Origin: Methylotenera sp.
Lineage (GTDB): Bacteria; Pseudomonadota; Gammaproteobacteria; Burkholderiales; Methylophilaceae
DNA: 64,000 nt
Assembly: GCA_030693535.1 (NCBI GenBank)
Contig: JAUYAL010000046.1
Span: 1 to 64,000, forward strand
Reading direction: 5' to 3'
Positions 39,512 to 50,624 of this stretch are shown piece after piece. A program made the position numbers and the translations under genes. Numbering within the stretch: position 1 is the stretch's first letter; every line of letters starts with the position of its first letter. The notes beneath the pieces are model-generated. The model ran no database searches. It saw only the letters and a program-made list of their open reading frames with translations, and was not told the origin of the DNA.

Positions 39512-39937
39512 TTACTTGTTCTCAGCGGTGTCCGTTGATTTTATATCGTATCCACGGTCTCGATAAAATCTAAATCTTGACCTTGCGGCGACTTTATCAG
39601 CAGCATCATTTGATACTAGCTCAACCAAATGTCTAAATCGACTAAAAAATGGCGGATATTCAGTCTGTAAGTTAATTAAGATATCGTCTTGCAACAAATA
39701 TTCGCTGTTTTCAGCAATAACAATAGCTGAGAAATGACTCATCGCTTCATTAGCTTTTGAATTGACTAAAAAACTTGTCGCTGAATGTTGCCAAAGCTGT
39801 TGTTCCAAAGCGTCATTGACAGCAACATCCTGACTAAAAATAGTTAACTGATGGCCTTTTTCTATGGCTTTTTCACAAAGCTCGGCGATTTTTTCTAACT
39901 TATTTTCAACATTAAAAAAAAATTCTACGCGCGTCAT
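39512..39937 (-). CDS. holC: DNA polymerase III chi subunit
   Basis: A 141-residue HolC: MTRVEFFFNVENKLEKIAELCEKA opening, the LWQHSATSFLVN segment and the DILINLQTEYPPFFSRFRHLVELV block. Chi links the clamp loader to SSB. It follows pepA by 32 nt as usual; the valS gene that often comes next is replaced by the coiled-coil gene. Confidence 0.93.
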   Translation of the reverse strand: MTRVEFFFNVENKLEKIAELCEKAIEKGHQLTIFSQDVAVNDALEQQLWQHSATSFLVNSKANEAMSHFSAIVIAENSEYLLQDDILINLQTEYPPFFSRFRHLVELVSNDAADKVAARSRFRFYRDRGYDIKSTDTAENK

Positions 39938-39969
39938 GGGATTAACAAAATTAAGCTTTATTAACTTGC

Positions 39970-41493
39970 CTAATTATTTACCTTGTTAGCACGGTTCACC
40001 AAAAACTCCGTTAGCAATGGAACTGGACGGCCAGTACCCCCTTTTTCTTTGCCAGATTTCCATGCTGTTCCTGCAATGTCTAAATGCGCCCAATCATATT
40101 TTTTTGCAAAACGAGATAAGAAACAAGCCGCTGTAATACTGCCCGCAGCACGCCCACCAATATTAGCCATATCTGCAAAGTTACTATCTAACAAGGGTTG
40201 ATAATCATCCCACATTGGCATATGCCATGCACGGTCTAGTGAGGTTTCACCTGCTTTTAACAACTCACTAGCTAGCGCATCGTTATTACTAAACAAGCCA
40301 CTAGCATGATGACCGAGCGCAATCACGCATGCGCCAGTTAACGTTGCAATATCAACCACTGCACTTGGTTCAAATCGCTCGACATAAGTCAATGCATCGC
40401 ACAAAATCAAACGTCCTTCCGCATCAGTGTTGAGCACTTCAATAGTCAAGCCGGACATACTAGTTAACACATCACCAGGCCTTGTTGCTCGACCATCCGG
40501 CATATTTTCACACGTTGGAATAATGCCTATTACATTGAGCCTTAAGTCCATTGCTGCAATCGCCTTAAATGTGCCGATCACACTTGCAGCGCCACACATA
40601 TCGTACTTCATTTCATCCATTTCACTGCCTGGTTTTAATGAAATACCCCCTGTATCAAAGGTGATGCCTTTGCCAACCAGCACGACAGGCTTTTGATTTT
40701 TCTCTCCTTTTAAGTGCTGCATAATGATAAATTTTGGTGGCTCTTCACTGCCTTGAGAGACGCCTAAAAATGAACCCATACCTAGTTTTTGTAATGCCTC
40801 GCGCTCGAGCACTTCTACTTTAAAACCATAAGTTTTTGCTAAGACCGATGCTTGTTCAGCCAAATAGGTAGGCGTGCATACATTAGGTGGCAAATTACCT
40901 AAATCCTTAGCTAAGCTAACCCCAGCAGCTAAAGCCTGGCCTTCAGCCAAACCCGCCTGCGCTTCTACTATTTCGGTGGCTTGCGTCACATTTACATTCA
41001 AAGTGGCTATACCTTTTTTTACATTCTCTTTAACGTCATCTTTTTTTCTTTTTATAGCGTCAAATTTATACGTTGCATCTAGCGCTACTTCAGCCAGATA
41101 TGCCACTTTTCGGCGTGTACTTAATTTTTTTACAGCTAGTTCTACTAAAAAAGTTGTCCCAACGTTTGCACCACTACTTGCCAAAGCCTTCACTGATGCA
41201 CGAACAGCCTTACAATATTGCTTTTCTGCAAAATCCTGCTCTTTTCCTAAACCTACTAACAATACACGCTCGCAATTTGTACCTGGTACATGATGCAACA
41301 TTAATGTTGAATCTAATTTTCCGTCCATATCACCACGTTTAATTATTTTGGCAATATATCCAGCAGACGCATGATCAATCGCTTGCGCCGCATTTGACAG
41401 TTTTTGTGACTCATAAACGCCGACTATCACACAATCGCTAAGCTCTTTTTCCACATTAACGTTTTTTATGCTAAATTCCATGCTTGATTCCAT
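39970..41493 (-). CDS. pepA: Leucyl (cytosol) aminopeptidase
   Basis: A 507-residue M17 two-metal aminopeptidase, hexameric, with an N-terminal macro-like domain and a catalytic C-terminal domain. Key blocks: VLVGKGITFDTGGISLKPG (metal Lys and Asp), MKYDMCGAASVIG and the M17 signature NTDAEGRLIL. PepA can also be a DNA-binding accessory factor in other bacteria. Divergent from lptF, the conserved arrangement. Confidence 0.97.
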   Translation of the reverse strand: MESSMEFSIKNVNVEKELSDCVIVGVYESQKLSNAAQAIDHASAGYIAKIIKRGDMDGKLDSTLMLHHVPGTNCERVLLVGLGKEQDFAEKQYCKAVRASVKALASSGANVGTTFLVELAVKKLSTRRKVAYLAEVALDATYKFDAIKRKKDDVKENVKKGIATLNVNVTQATEIVEAQAGLAEGQALAAGVSLAKDLGNLPPNVCTPTYLAEQASVLAKTYGFKVEVLEREALQKLGMGSFLGVSQGSEEPPKFIIMQHLKGEKNQKPVVLVGKGITFDTGGISLKPGSEMDEMKYDMCGAASVIGTFKAIAAMDLRLNVIGIIPTCENMPDGRATRPGDVLTSMSGLTIEVLNTDAEGRLILCDALTYVERFEPSAVVDIATLTGACVIALGHHASGLFSNNDALASELLKAGETSLDRAWHMPMWDDYQPLLDSNFADMANIGGRAAGSITAACFLSRFAKKYDWAHLDIAGTAWKSGKEKGGTGRPVPLLTEFLVNRANKVNN

Positions 41494-41602
41494 AATGTTG
41501 CAATCCTTTATATTATTAAGTTAAATTATCGCGTGTTTTACATGCAATGCATAGTTGTAAATAAATAGTCCGAATAATTCATTATAAATATCTTTCAATC
41601 AT

Positions 41603-42721
41603 ATGCTTTTTAGGCGTTCACTCTTACAAGAACTAATTTCAACTGCTAGTGGGGCTTTCCTCATTTTGGCAGGTGTTGTTATTGCGCAACGCGCTGGACA
41701 TTTAGTCCGATTGGCAGCTAAAGGTATTTTGCCTAATGACGCTATTAGCACGATTCTAGCTTTTAACTTGATTAGATTTTTACCAATGTTGCTATCACTT
41801 AGTTTGTTTTTAGCCATACTCCTCACATTATCTCGCTGGTATAGAGACTCTGAAATGGTTATTTGGTTTACCTCAGGTTTAAGTATTAACAGCTGGATTC
41901 GCCCTGTACTTATATTTATATCCCCTGTCGTTATAGTTATTTCTTTTCTGAGCTTATTTATCACACCGTGGGCTAACAATAAAGTTGAAGAATATCGAGC
42001 CCAACTTGAAAGTAGAGACGAGCTAGCGGCAATAAGCCCTGGTGTTTTTAAAGAGTCAGCCCATGCAGACCGCGTATTTTTTGTGGAAAGTTTTGATGAG
42101 CTTGGTAATATTGTTAAAAATATTTTTGTACAATCCATTCAGCATCAAAAACTGGGTATTATCGTTGCTTCACAGGGCAGTCGCCTAATTGAAGAAAATG
42201 GCGATAATTTTTTAGTGATGCATCATGGCCGGCGTTATCAGGGGGTCCGTGGTACTGCTGAATATTCCACTACTGAATTTGAAAAATATGCCATTAGGGT
42301 TGAAGCTGTTGAAGCAAAACGTGATCCACCAACCGCACAAACAAAATCCAACCGTGAACTTCTACAAGACAATAACAATAGTAATATAGCAGAACTGCAA
42401 TGGCGGCTGGCAATGCCTATTTCTGCAATAATACTTGCGCTACTCGCTATTCCATTAAGCGCACTAGACCCGCGCGCCGGGCGTTCTGCTAATTTTGCAT
42501 TTGCACTCATTGTTTATATCCTTTACAACAATTTTCTAAGCATTTTCCAAGCATGGATTTCTCAAGGAAAGATTAACAGCTTGATAGGCTTATGGCCCGT
42601 ACATCTATTTTTTGCTGGCATTGTTATTTATATGTTTTACCGCCGCTCACTACAACTACCAATGTTGCCACGCCTAACGCTACCTCAATGGTCAAAACTC
42701 AGAAATAAGAATACAAAGTAA
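41603..42721 (+). CDS. lptF: LPS export ABC transporter permease LptF
   Basis: A 372-residue YjgP/YjgQ-family permease: two N-terminal helices (LFRRSLLQELISTASGAFLI), a third and fourth helix to about 120, a periplasmic beta-jellyroll (about 125-260), and two terminal helices. It pulls LPS from the inner membrane in the LptB2FG complex. It is followed by lptG after 35 nt. Confidence 0.95.
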   Translation: MLFRRSLLQELISTASGAFLILAGVVIAQRAGHLVRLAAKGILPNDAISTILAFNLIRFLPMLLSLSLFLAILLTLSRWYRDSEMVIWFTSGLSINSWIRPVLIFISPVVIVISFLSLFITPWANNKVEEYRAQLESRDELAAISPGVFKESAHADRVFFVESFDELGNIVKNIFVQSIQHQKLGIIVASQGSRLIEENGDNFLVMHHGRRYQGVRGTAEYSTTEFEKYAIRVEAVEAKRDPPTAQTKSNRELLQDNNNSNIAELQWRLAMPISAIILALLAIPLSALDPRAGRSANFAFALIVYILYNNFLSIFQAWISQGKINSLIGLWPVHLFFAGIVIYMFYRRSLQLPMLPRLTLPQWSKLRNKNTK

Positions 42722-42756
42722 TACTTAAATTAGATGGCGTTAGCTAACAAAAATAC

Positions 42757-43827
42757 ATGAACATTCTCAATAAATATCTACTTAAAGAAGTCGCATTCAA
42801 TGTATTCCTAGTGATGTTAGCGCTGATTGCAATGTTCTCATTTTTTGATTTAATTCAAGAGCTTGATGAACTAGGTAAAGGCCAATACGGGTTGGCTAAG
42901 GTTCTATTGTTTGTATTGCTGAGCGCGCCTGGACATGTATATGAAGTCATGCCCGTCGCCGTACTCATAGGATGCTTGTATAGCCTAGGTCAATTCTCAC
43001 GGCATTCTGAGCTTATTATATTTAGAGTCAGCGGCCTGTCAGTGTTCGATATTACGGTTTTACTATTAAAAATAGGGCTGGTATTTACGCTCATGACTTT
43101 TTTAGTTGGCGAACTTATTACGCCTTTCAGCGAAAAAATGGCGCAACGCATGCGTATTAAAGCGACTGACTCAGTCATTGCGCAAGAGTTTCGATCTGGC
43201 CTTTGGGTAAAAGATGGAAACAGCTTTGTTAATGTAGAAGAAGTACTTCCTAATACGACGCTACTCAATATTCATATATACGAATTTGATAAAAATGCAA
43301 AATTACTTAGAATACGGCATGCAAAGGGTGGTGCATTTGAAAACGATTCTTGGAAATTAAAAGAAGTCTCTGAAACCAGTTTTGGTAAGGATGCTAATCA
43401 CGTACGTCAGTTAGCAGAGGAAAAGTGGTACTCTCTCATTCGCCCAGAGTTACTAAATGTATTGTTAGTGATGCCTGAAAAAATGTCCGCTTGGAACTTA
43501 TATTCTTACATCCATCATCTAACAGTCAATAAACAAAAAACCACACGTTATGAAGTAGCGCTTTGGGCAAAAATTATTTATCCGTTAGCCTGTTTGGTGA
43601 TGGTCATTTTAGCCTTACCTTTTGGTTTTATTCAACAACGTGCAACAAGTGCTAGCAGTAAAATTTTTATTGGACTCATCTTAGGAGTGATGTATCAAAT
43701 TTTAAATCGGGTATTTGCACATTTAGGCTTACTAAATGACTGGACACCCCTATTTAGCGCCATCATGCCAACTCTTTTGTTTTTAATTGCTGGGCTGACC
43801 ATGCTATTTTACGTAGAACGCAGATAA
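42757..43827 (+). CDS. lptG: LPS export ABC transporter permease LptG
   Basis: A 356-residue partner of LptF with the same layout: helices at the N-terminus (MNILNKYLLKEVAFNVFLVM), a periplasmic jellyroll domain, and C-terminal helices including the ATPase-coupling region. Motif GQYGLAKVLLFVLLSAPGH is typical. The lptF/lptG pair is divergent from pepA. Confidence 0.95.
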   Translation: MNILNKYLLKEVAFNVFLVMLALIAMFSFFDLIQELDELGKGQYGLAKVLLFVLLSAPGHVYEVMPVAVLIGCLYSLGQFSRHSELIIFRVSGLSVFDITVLLLKIGLVFTLMTFLVGELITPFSEKMAQRMRIKATDSVIAQEFRSGLWVKDGNSFVNVEEVLPNTTLLNIHIYEFDKNAKLLRIRHAKGGAFENDSWKLKEVSETSFGKDANHVRQLAEEKWYSLIRPELLNVLLVMPEKMSAWNLYSYIHHLTVNKQKTTRYEVALWAKIIYPLACLVMVILALPFGFIQQRATSASSKIFIGLILGVMYQILNRVFAHLGLLNDWTPLFSAIMPTLLFLIAGLTMLFYVERR

Positions 43828-43912
43828 CATCGGACACTTCTATTACATGTTTTGAATATGACTAAGGCTTCCTACTGGTTTAACTAAAAATCGACCAATA
43901 ATGACCTAAACA

Positions 43913-44227
43913 CTAATTAACTACGAGCCGCTCTACCACTTTACCGTTGATTAAATGACTTTCAATAATCTCGTTAATATCTTCATTATCAATAAATGTG
44001 TACCAAATGGCTTCTGGATAAATCAATAGTAGAGGCCCATCACCACAACGGTCAAAACAACCCGCCCGATTAATGCGTACCTTACCCTCACCGTTTAAGC
44101 TTAATTTTTTAACCTGTGCTTTCATGTGGTCAAATGCGGCTTCAGCGCCTTTATCCATGCAGCATGACTCACCGTTCTCACGTTGATTCAGGCAAAAAAA
44201 TATGTGATGCTTAAAGTAGTGTGTCAT
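43913..44227 (-). CDS. Thioredoxin-like [2Fe-2S] ferredoxin-domain protein
   Basis: A 104-residue small Fe-S protein related to NuoE-like thioredoxin-fold ferredoxins. The four cluster ligands are likely in FFCLNQRENGESCC and RAGCFDRCGDGP. Members are common in Betaproteobacteria; the electron partner is unknown. It directly follows the TonB-like gene (one base apart), in the mpl operon. Confidence 0.88.
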   Translation of the reverse strand: MTHYFKHHIFFCLNQRENGESCCMDKGAEAAFDHMKAQVKKLSLNGEGKVRINRAGCFDRCGDGPLLLIYPEAIWYTFIDNEDINEIIESHLINGKVVERLVVN

Positions 44228-45244
44228 TTACTCTCCTGTTGCAAGACTGTCTTCTTTAGTAAAAGTCCAAGTCCGCGTAATGCTTAATATATCAATCTCT
44301 TTTTTTACCTCATCGGGGAACCGCGCATAAGGCGCACCAAGCTCCACAATACGCTTTGCTGCTTCATCCAATACTTTATGACCAGAGCTGCGATTCAACT
44401 CAATCGCCTCGATACTGCCATCTGCTTTGATAGAAACCGTCATTTGTAATTGACCATACATCTTCAGGTTTTTTGCAGCCTCTGGATAATTAAGGTTACC
44501 CACTCTCTCTACTTTTTGCCGCCAAGACTCCACATATAACGCGTATTTATATTCTTTAGCGCGCGCGCCAATAAACTTACGTTTAGGCCGTTTTTGATAT
44601 TCATCCTGTTGCTTAGAAATTAACGCTTCAAGCCGGTCCATTTCAAGGGCAGCAGCAGTTAAGTCGCTCATATTGAGCACTTTACTTGGCGTTTCTTGGC
44701 TTCCAGTTTCCACTTCTTTAGCAGCGGCTTTTTGCACCAACTCCGACTCTACCGTGTTTGTAGACTGAAGTTGTGTCATCAATTCTTGCGCTTGTTTTTC
44801 AAGCGCGGCTACATTTTTTTGTGCTTTTGTTTCTTCCGCTGTTTGTTTTGCAGCTTTTCTGCCCGATTTAAACTGCGCCATAGGCTTAACAGTAAACTCT
44901 GCCTTTTGCTGTTTAATGGCAGGTAATGGCGATTTCATTTTCCGATTTTGATCGGTATTCCCACCACGATCTAAATTAGCCTGCGCTAGAACATCCGCCT
45001 TATCAGGTTTTGTGTTAGTTTTAGTATTCACCAACATCACTTCTAGCGTTGGTAATTTATCTGTTAACTTTCTAAGTTCCGGTTCAAATTGAATACTTAG
45101 CAATACTGCATGCACTAAAACTGAACTCCAAATGGCAATAGTCATGACACTCAAAGATTTACATTTTGTTATGAGTGAAGCATAGACAAATTCATTGATG
45201 TCTGCTTTAGACTTAGAGTGGGATTTTTTTGACGATTTAACCAA
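44228..45244 (-). CDS. TonB-like energy-transducing protein
   Basis: A 338-residue protein with a basic cytoplasmic N-terminus, one membrane helix (about 34-52), a Lys/Gln/Thr/Glu-rich helical spacer instead of the usual Pro-rich one, and a TonB C-terminal fold (NLNYPEAAKNLKMYGQLQ, then SIEAIELNRSSGHKVLDEAAKRIV). The start is probably TTG at 45244. No exbB or exbD is adjacent, and the energising complex is unknown. In many Betaproteobacteria such TonB/TolA-like genes sit beside mpl. Confidence 0.85.
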   Translation of the reverse strand: MVKSSKKSHSKSKADINEFVYASLITKCKSLSVMTIAIWSSVLVHAVLLSIQFEPELRKLTDKLPTLEVMLVNTKTNTKPDKADVLAQANLDRGGNTDQNRKMKSPLPAIKQQKAEFTVKPMAQFKSGRKAAKQTAEETKAQKNVAALEKQAQELMTQLQSTNTVESELVQKAAAKEVETGSQETPSKVLNMSDLTAAALEMDRLEALISKQQDEYQKRPKRKFIGARAKEYKYALYVESWRQKVERVGNLNYPEAAKNLKMYGQLQMTVSIKADGSIEAIELNRSSGHKVLDEAAKRIVELGAPYARFPDEVKKEIDILSITRTWTFTKEDSLATGE

Positions 45245-45248
45245 CGTT

Positions 45249-46637
45249 TTACTCTGTTAAAGATTTTAATTTTAAAGCATCAATTATTTTCTGATGCACA
45301 CCACCAAAGCCACCGTTGCTCATTGCCAAAACATAGTCGCCAGCCTTCGCAGCATCCACAATCGCAGTTACCATTTCATTTAAATCTTGATACACCTTCG
45401 CTTTATTTTTAATCGGTGCTAATGCTTCTGTAGCATCCCAACCTAAATTTGCGCCATAACAAAACACCAAATCGGCATCTTTCAAACTAGCTGGCATTGC
45501 GCTTTTCATCACGCCAAGCTTCATCGTGTTTGAACGTGGCTCCAACACTGCTAATATACGTGCATTGCCGACCTTGCTACGTAAGCCTGCCACAGTAGTT
45601 TCAATGGCAGTCGGATGATGTGCAAAGTCGTCATAAACCGTCACGCCATTCACTTCACCGCGCACTTCCATACGCCGTTTTACATTTTTGAATTCATTTA
45701 AGGCTTCAATAGCAATACAAGGTGCCACACCAACATGACGCGCAGCAGCAATCACAGCCAGCGCATTCATTCTGTTGTGTTCACCTAACATCTCCCAACT
45801 GACACGCGCTTGACGCTCACCTTTATAGATCACATCAAAACTACCATTTGCATCAAGGTTGCTCGCTTGCCAATCTGCATCTGTGCCAAATTCTTCTACT
45901 GGTGTCCAACAGCCTTTTTCAATCACACGCTGCAAACTGGCTTCTTTACCATTCGCTACCACCAAGCCTTGCTGTGGCACGGTACGCACCAAATGATGAA
46001 ATTGCTTTTCAATCGCAGCTAAGTCATCAAAAATATCCGCATGGTCAAACTCAAGGTTATTTAACACGACAGTACGTGAGCGATAGTGGACGAACTTAGA
46101 GCGTTTATCGAAAAATGCCGTGTCGTATTCGTCTGCTTCAATCACAAAAAATGGTGAAGTACTGTTCAAATCTTGCTTTGGCGTTTTTGGCAAGCGTGCA
46201 GAAACGCCAAAATTCTCAGGCACGCCACCAATTAAAAAGCCTGGCGCCAAACCTGCATACTCCAACACCCAAGCTAACATAGAGCTTGTAGTGGTTTTAC
46301 CATGCGTACCCGCTACCGCCAGCACCCATTTGCCTTGCAGCACATTCTCTGCCAACCATTGTGGGCCAGAAATGTACGGCAAGCCTTGGTTTAAAATCTC
46401 CTCCATCAACGGATTGCCACGCGAAACTACGTTACCAATCACATAAATATCAGGGTTAAGCTTAGTTTGCTCAGGCGAAAAACCTTCAATCAATTCAATG
46501 CCCTGCGCCTCAAGCTGTGAACTCATTGGCGGATAAACATTGGCATCGCAACCTGTAACTCTGTGCCCAGCCTGTTTTGCAAGCACCGCGATGCCACCCA
46601 TGAATGTTCCGCAAATGCCTAAAATATGAATGTTCAT
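45249..46637 (-). CDS. mpl: UDP-N-acetylmuramate:L-alanyl-gamma-D-glutamyl-meso-diaminopimelate ligase
   Basis: Mpl recycles murein tripeptide onto UDP-MurNAc. A 462-residue Mur ligase: N-terminal GICGTFMGGIAVLAK, P-loop AGTHGKTTTSSML, FFVIEADEYDTAFFDKRSKFVH (Mpl-specific) and C-terminal DDFAHHPTAIE. The ATG at 46637 follows a good promoter by about 11 nt. First gene of an mpl-tonB-like-[2Fe-2S] unit. Confidence 0.96.
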   Translation of the reverse strand: MNIHILGICGTFMGGIAVLAKQAGHRVTGCDANVYPPMSSQLEAQGIELIEGFSPEQTKLNPDIYVIGNVVSRGNPLMEEILNQGLPYISGPQWLAENVLQGKWVLAVAGTHGKTTTSSMLAWVLEYAGLAPGFLIGGVPENFGVSARLPKTPKQDLNSTSPFFVIEADEYDTAFFDKRSKFVHYRSRTVVLNNLEFDHADIFDDLAAIEKQFHHLVRTVPQQGLVVANGKEASLQRVIEKGCWTPVEEFGTDADWQASNLDANGSFDVIYKGERQARVSWEMLGEHNRMNALAVIAAARHVGVAPCIAIEALNEFKNVKRRMEVRGEVNGVTVYDDFAHHPTAIETTVAGLRSKVGNARILAVLEPRSNTMKLGVMKSAMPASLKDADLVFCYGANLGWDATEALAPIKNKAKVYQDLNEMVTAIVDAAKAGDYVLAMSNGGFGGVHQKIIDALKLKSLTE

Positions 46638-46654
46638 TAATTAGTTACCAAAAT

Positions 46655-46683
46655 TTTATAAAGAGCGGTATTAATAAAATCAA
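46655..46683 (-). promoter_or_regulatory. Predicted sigma-70 promoter of mpl
   Basis: The reverse strand reads TTGATT (46683-46678), a 17-base spacer, then TATAAA (46660-46655). The implied start near 46648 leaves a leader of about 11 nt before the mpl ATG. Confidence 0.55.
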
Positions 46684-46763
46684 TATCGCGCCCTTTTTTG
46701 TGAGTAAGAATATTAATTTTCTATACAAATAAAAAGGGATGTGTATAGTAATTTACTATTAAG

Positions 46764-49700
46764 CTAAGTCAAATTTGGCGCCAACCAGCGCTCTAAATAC
46801 TCTTTGGGCATATTTCTACGCTGTGCCATGTCTTCTAGCTGGTCTGCACCAATTTTATCCACACTAAAATATTTAGCTTCTCTGTGTGCAAAATAAAAGC
46901 CTGAAACGGCTGCGGCTGGCTGCATGGCGAACGATTCAGTCAGCTTCATACCAATTTCATCGCATTGCAACAAATTAAACATATCTGGTTTTACCGTATG
47001 GTCTGGGCAAGCTGGATAACCTGGAGCGGGTCTGATGCCTTGGTATTGCTCTTTAATGAGCGCTTCAACGCTTAACTTTTCACCAGCTGCATAGCCCCAA
47101 AAATCTGTACGAATACGCTCGTGCATGTATTCTGCAAAGGCTTCGGCTAAACGGTCTGCCAGCGACTTGAACATAATGCCACTGAAGTCATCATGTACAT
47201 CAATAAATCGTTTTTCGATTTTCTCTGTGCCCAATCCTGCGGTAACGGCAAATAAACCGATATAGTCTTCAGTCCCTTTTGGTGCGATCAAGTCGCTTAG
47301 ACATTGATTAGGGCGCGGTAAGCCATCAATCACAGGCTTAACGCTCTGTTGGCGCATGCCGAAATAGGTAAACGCTACTTGGCTTCGGGTTTCGTCAGTA
47401 TAAACTTCAATATCGTCATCATTCGAAGTGTTAGCTGGTTGCAAAGCAATTACGCCATTCGCGCTTAACCAGCGACCATCAATGATTTTTTTCAGCATGG
47501 CTTGCGCTTCGTCGAAGACTTTTGTTGCCGCTTCTCCAACAACTTTGTCACTCAAAATTGCTGGATATGCACCCGCCAAATCCCACGTTTGAAAGAAAGG
47601 TGCCCAATCAATATATTTAGCAATTAGGCTCAAATCGATATTTTTAAACTCGCGGCGACCAATAAATTTTGGTTTCACTGGCGTAAACTCACCCGTAAAA
47701 CTTAGTTGCAGTTTATTCTTACGAGCTTCAGCAATGGTTAACAGTGGAACACCTTTTTTATTAGCATGCTGAGTACGCACTTTTTCGTAATCCGCCTGAA
47801 TCTCTGCTAAATAAGCACCACGCGTTTCTGGTGTAAGTAGGTTTTGCATCACAGAAACAGAACGTGAAGCGTCTGGTACATACACAATTGGGCCATCATA
47901 ATATGGGGCAATTTTTACTGCGGTATGCGCACGTGAGCATGTTGCACCGCCAATCAATAGGGGCAATTTTTTGTCTTTAAAATACGGGTCGCGCTGCATT
48001 TCTTTGGCGATATGTGTCATTTCTTCTAAGCTTGGAGTAATTAAGCCGCTTAAGCCAATAATATCGGCATTCTCTGCTTTTGCCATGGCTAAAATTTCAG
48101 CCGCTGGAACCATTACACCCATGTTAACCACTTCAAAGTTATTACATTGTAATACTACGGAAACGATGTTTTTGCCAATGTCGTGTACATCGCCTTTTAC
48201 AGTGGCAATAACCATTTTACCTTTAGGCTTAGCGACAATACCCGTGCGTTTTTCATCGGCAGCTTTTTCGGCTTCAATAAACGGTATTAAGTGCGCTACG
48301 GCTTGTTTCATCACGCGGGCAGATTTCACTACTTGCGGTAGAAACATCTTCCCTTGTCCAAACAAATCGCCCACCACGTTCATGCCCGACATAAGCGGGC
48401 CTTCGATGACGTGAATTGGTCGGCCACCTTTCATTTCAACAGCAGCGCGCGCTTCTTCCGTATCTTCTAAAATAAATTCAGTAATTCCGTGTACCATAGC
48501 ATGACTGAGGCGCTTTTCAACTGACACTGGGCTTTCAGATGTGCCGCGCCATTCAAGCGTTGCGGCTTCTTTTTTGCCACCTGCAACTAATGTGCCTGCA
48601 ATTTCAATGAGGCGTTCAGTTGGCTCAAGCAGATTGTCAATATTGGTAATGCGGTTTAGCACTACATTTTCCACGCATTCTTTTAATTCTGGCGCAAGGT
48701 CATCATACACCCCCATCATGCCCGCGTTGACAATACCCATGGTCATCCCTGCTTTAATCGCATAGTATAAAAACACCGTGTGTATTGCCTCGCGCGCAGG
48801 GTCATTACCGCGGAAACTAAAACTTACATTTGAAACGCCACCTGAAATTTTGGCATGCGGTAAGTTTTGTTTAATCCAGCGCGTGGCTTCAATAAAATCC
48901 ACCGCGTAATTGTTATGTTCTTCAATACCCGTAGCAATAGCGAAGATATTCGGGTCAAATATAATGTCTTCTGGCGGAAAATCCATGCCAACCAATAAAT
49001 CATAAGCACGTTTGCATATTTCAACTTTACGCGCATAAGTATCTGCTTGGCCTTTTTCGTCAAACGCCATCACAATCACTGCGGCACCATAGCGGCGGCA
49101 AAGTTTAGCTTGGCGTAAAAATTCCGCCTCGCCCTCTTTCATCGAAATTGAGTTAACAATTGACTTACCTTGTACGCACTTTAAGCCAGCTTCAATCACT
49201 GTCCATTTGCTTGAGTCAATCATAATCGGCACGCGCGCAATATCAGGCTCACTGGCGATTAAATTCAAGAAATGCGTCATGGCTTTAACAGCGTCTAGCA
49301 TGCCTTCATCCATGTTGATGTCGATGACTTGTGCACCATTTTCCACTTGCTGACGCGCTACGCTCAAGGCTTCTTCATATTGCTCGTTGATAATCATGCG
49401 CGCAAAAGCTTTACTACCTGTCACGTTGGTACGCTCACCCACGTTTACAAATAGTGAGTCTTCATCAATGGTAAATGGCTCTAGCCCTGCAAGGCGCGTG
49501 TAGGCTGGCATCACAGGCACTTGTCGCGGCGCAATGTCTTTAATTTCGTTAAAAATGGCATTAATATGCGGTGGCGTGGTGCCGCAACAACCACCTGCTA
49601 TATTAATAAATCCACTGTTTGCAAATTCTTTCACCAAGCTGGAAGTCACATCTGGTGTTTCATCAAAACCAGTATCAGACATCGGGTTAGGCAAACCCGC

Positions 49701-50576
49701 ATTGGGGTATATGCACACAAAAGTATCGGCAATTTTTGAAAGCTCTTCAACGTACGGACGCATTAAGGTTGCACCCAGTGCACAATTTAAACCAATGGTT
49801 AGTGGCTTTGCGTGGCGCACAGAGTTCCAAAAAGCAGTGACTGTTTGACCCGACAAAATACGACCGGAAGCATCGGTCACCGTGCCAGAAATCATGATTG
49901 GCATCGTGTAGCCAACTTCTGAAAAAAACACATCGATGGCAAACAAAGCTGCTTTGCAATTAAGTGTGTCAAAAATGGTTTCCACCATCAAAATATCTGC
50001 ACCGCCTTCAACTAAGCCTCGCGCTTGCTCAAGGTAAGCGTTTACTAACTGGTCAAAACTTACATTTCGTGCTGCGGGGTCATTCACATCCGGGGAAATG
50101 CTGGCAGTTTTCGGCGTTGGACCCAATGTACCTGCCACGAAGCGTGGTTTATCTGGCGTGCTGTATTTATCGCACGAAGCTTTGGCTAGTTTAGCGGCCT
50201 GCACATTCATCTCATACACAAGATGCGCCATGTGGTAATCATCTTGCGCAACGCTGGTGGCACCAAAAGTATTGGTTTCAATAATATCTGCGCCTGCCGC
50301 TAAGTATTTCTCATGTATCTCTTGAATGATATGTGGTTGAGTTAAAGTGAGCAACTCATTGTTACCTTTTACAAATAACTCGCGCTCTCCCACTGGTGTT
50401 TGAAAATCCGCAAACTGTACGCCTCGATAATCTGCTTCGGTTAGCTTATATTGCTGAATCATCGTACCCATTGCGCCATCTAAAATTAAAATGCGTTTAG
50501 CAAGAATATCTCGCAGCTTAAGTTCTAAGGCACTTGTTGCTAAGGTGGTGGCTAAGGAATTACAAGATACAGTCAT
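46764..50576 (-). CDS. metH: Cobalamin-dependent methionine synthase
   Basis: A full-length 1270-residue four-module enzyme: the homocysteine domain (about 25-350; zinc Cys in GGCCGTTP), the methyl-tetrahydrofolate/pterin domain (about 380-640; [14 protein letters not shown]), the cobalamin cap and Rossmann domain with the base-off ligand in DVHDIGKN near 790, and the AdoMet reactivation domain (about 930-1270; [13 protein letters not shown]). It makes methionine from homocysteine. No cobalamin riboswitch is visible in the 48-nt upstream gap. Confidence 0.97.
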   Translation of the reverse strand: MTVSCNSLATTLATSALELKLRDILAKRILILDGAMGTMIQQYKLTEADYRGVQFADFQTPVGERELFVKGNNELLTLTQPHIIQEIHEKYLAAGADIIETNTFGATSVAQDDYHMAHLVYEMNVQAAKLAKASCDKYSTPDKPRFVAGTLGPTPKTASISPDVNDPAARNVSFDQLVNAYLEQARGLVEGGADILMVETIFDTLNCKAALFAIDVFFSEVGYTMPIMISGTVTDASGRILSGQTVTAFWNSVRHAKPLTIGLNCALGATLMRPYVEELSKIADTFVCIYPNAGLPNPMSDTGFDETPDVTSSLVKEFANSGFINIAGGCCGTTPPHINAIFNEIKDIAPRQVPVMPAYTRLAGLEPFTIDEDSLFVNVGERTNVTGSKAFARMIINEQYEEALSVARQQVENGAQVIDINMDEGMLDAVKAMTHFLNLIASEPDIARVPIMIDSSKWTVIEAGLKCVQGKSIVNSISMKEGEAEFLRQAKLCRRYGAAVIVMAFDEKGQADTYARKVEICKRAYDLLVGMDFPPEDIIFDPNIFAIATGIEEHNNYAVDFIEATRWIKQNLPHAKISGGVSNVSFSFRGNDPAREAIHTVFLYYAIKAGMTMGIVNAGMMGVYDDLAPELKECVENVVLNRITNIDNLLEPTERLIEIAGTLVAGGKKEAATLEWRGTSESPVSVEKRLSHAMVHGITEFILEDTEEARAAVEMKGGRPIHVIEGPLMSGMNVVGDLFGQGKMFLPQVVKSARVMKQAVAHLIPFIEAEKAADEKRTGIVAKPKGKMVIATVKGDVHDIGKNIVSVVLQCNNFEVVNMGVMVPAAEILAMAKAENADIIGLSGLITPSLEEMTHIAKEMQRDPYFKDKKLPLLIGGATCSRAHTAVKIAPYYDGPIVYVPDASRSVSVMQNLLTPETRGAYLAEIQADYEKVRTQHANKKGVPLLTIAEARKNKLQLSFTGEFTPVKPKFIGRREFKNIDLSLIAKYIDWAPFFQTWDLAGAYPAILSDKVVGEAATKVFDEAQAMLKKIIDGRWLSANGVIALQPANTSNDDDIEVYTDETRSQVAFTYFGMRQQSVKPVIDGLPRPNQCLSDLIAPKGTEDYIGLFAVTAGLGTEKIEKRFIDVHDDFSGIMFKSLADRLAEAFAEYMHERIRTDFWGYAAGEKLSVEALIKEQYQGIRPAPGYPACPDHTVKPDMFNLLQCDEIGMKLTESFAMQPAAAVSGFYFAHREAKYFSVDKIGADQLEDMAQRRNMPKEYLERWLAPNLT

Positions 50577-50624
50577 AGGATTTCTATATTATAAATTAGG
50601 TGGTAACAGAAACATTTTACCATG

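Noticed and set aside
46660..46700. Terminator of metH around the GAGCGG/CGCGCCC stretch
   Set aside because: The arms pair poorly and the segment holds a better-supported promoter for mpl.
50577..50624. Cobalamin riboswitch before metH
   Set aside because: The gap is 48 nt and contains no B12-box; too short for the element.
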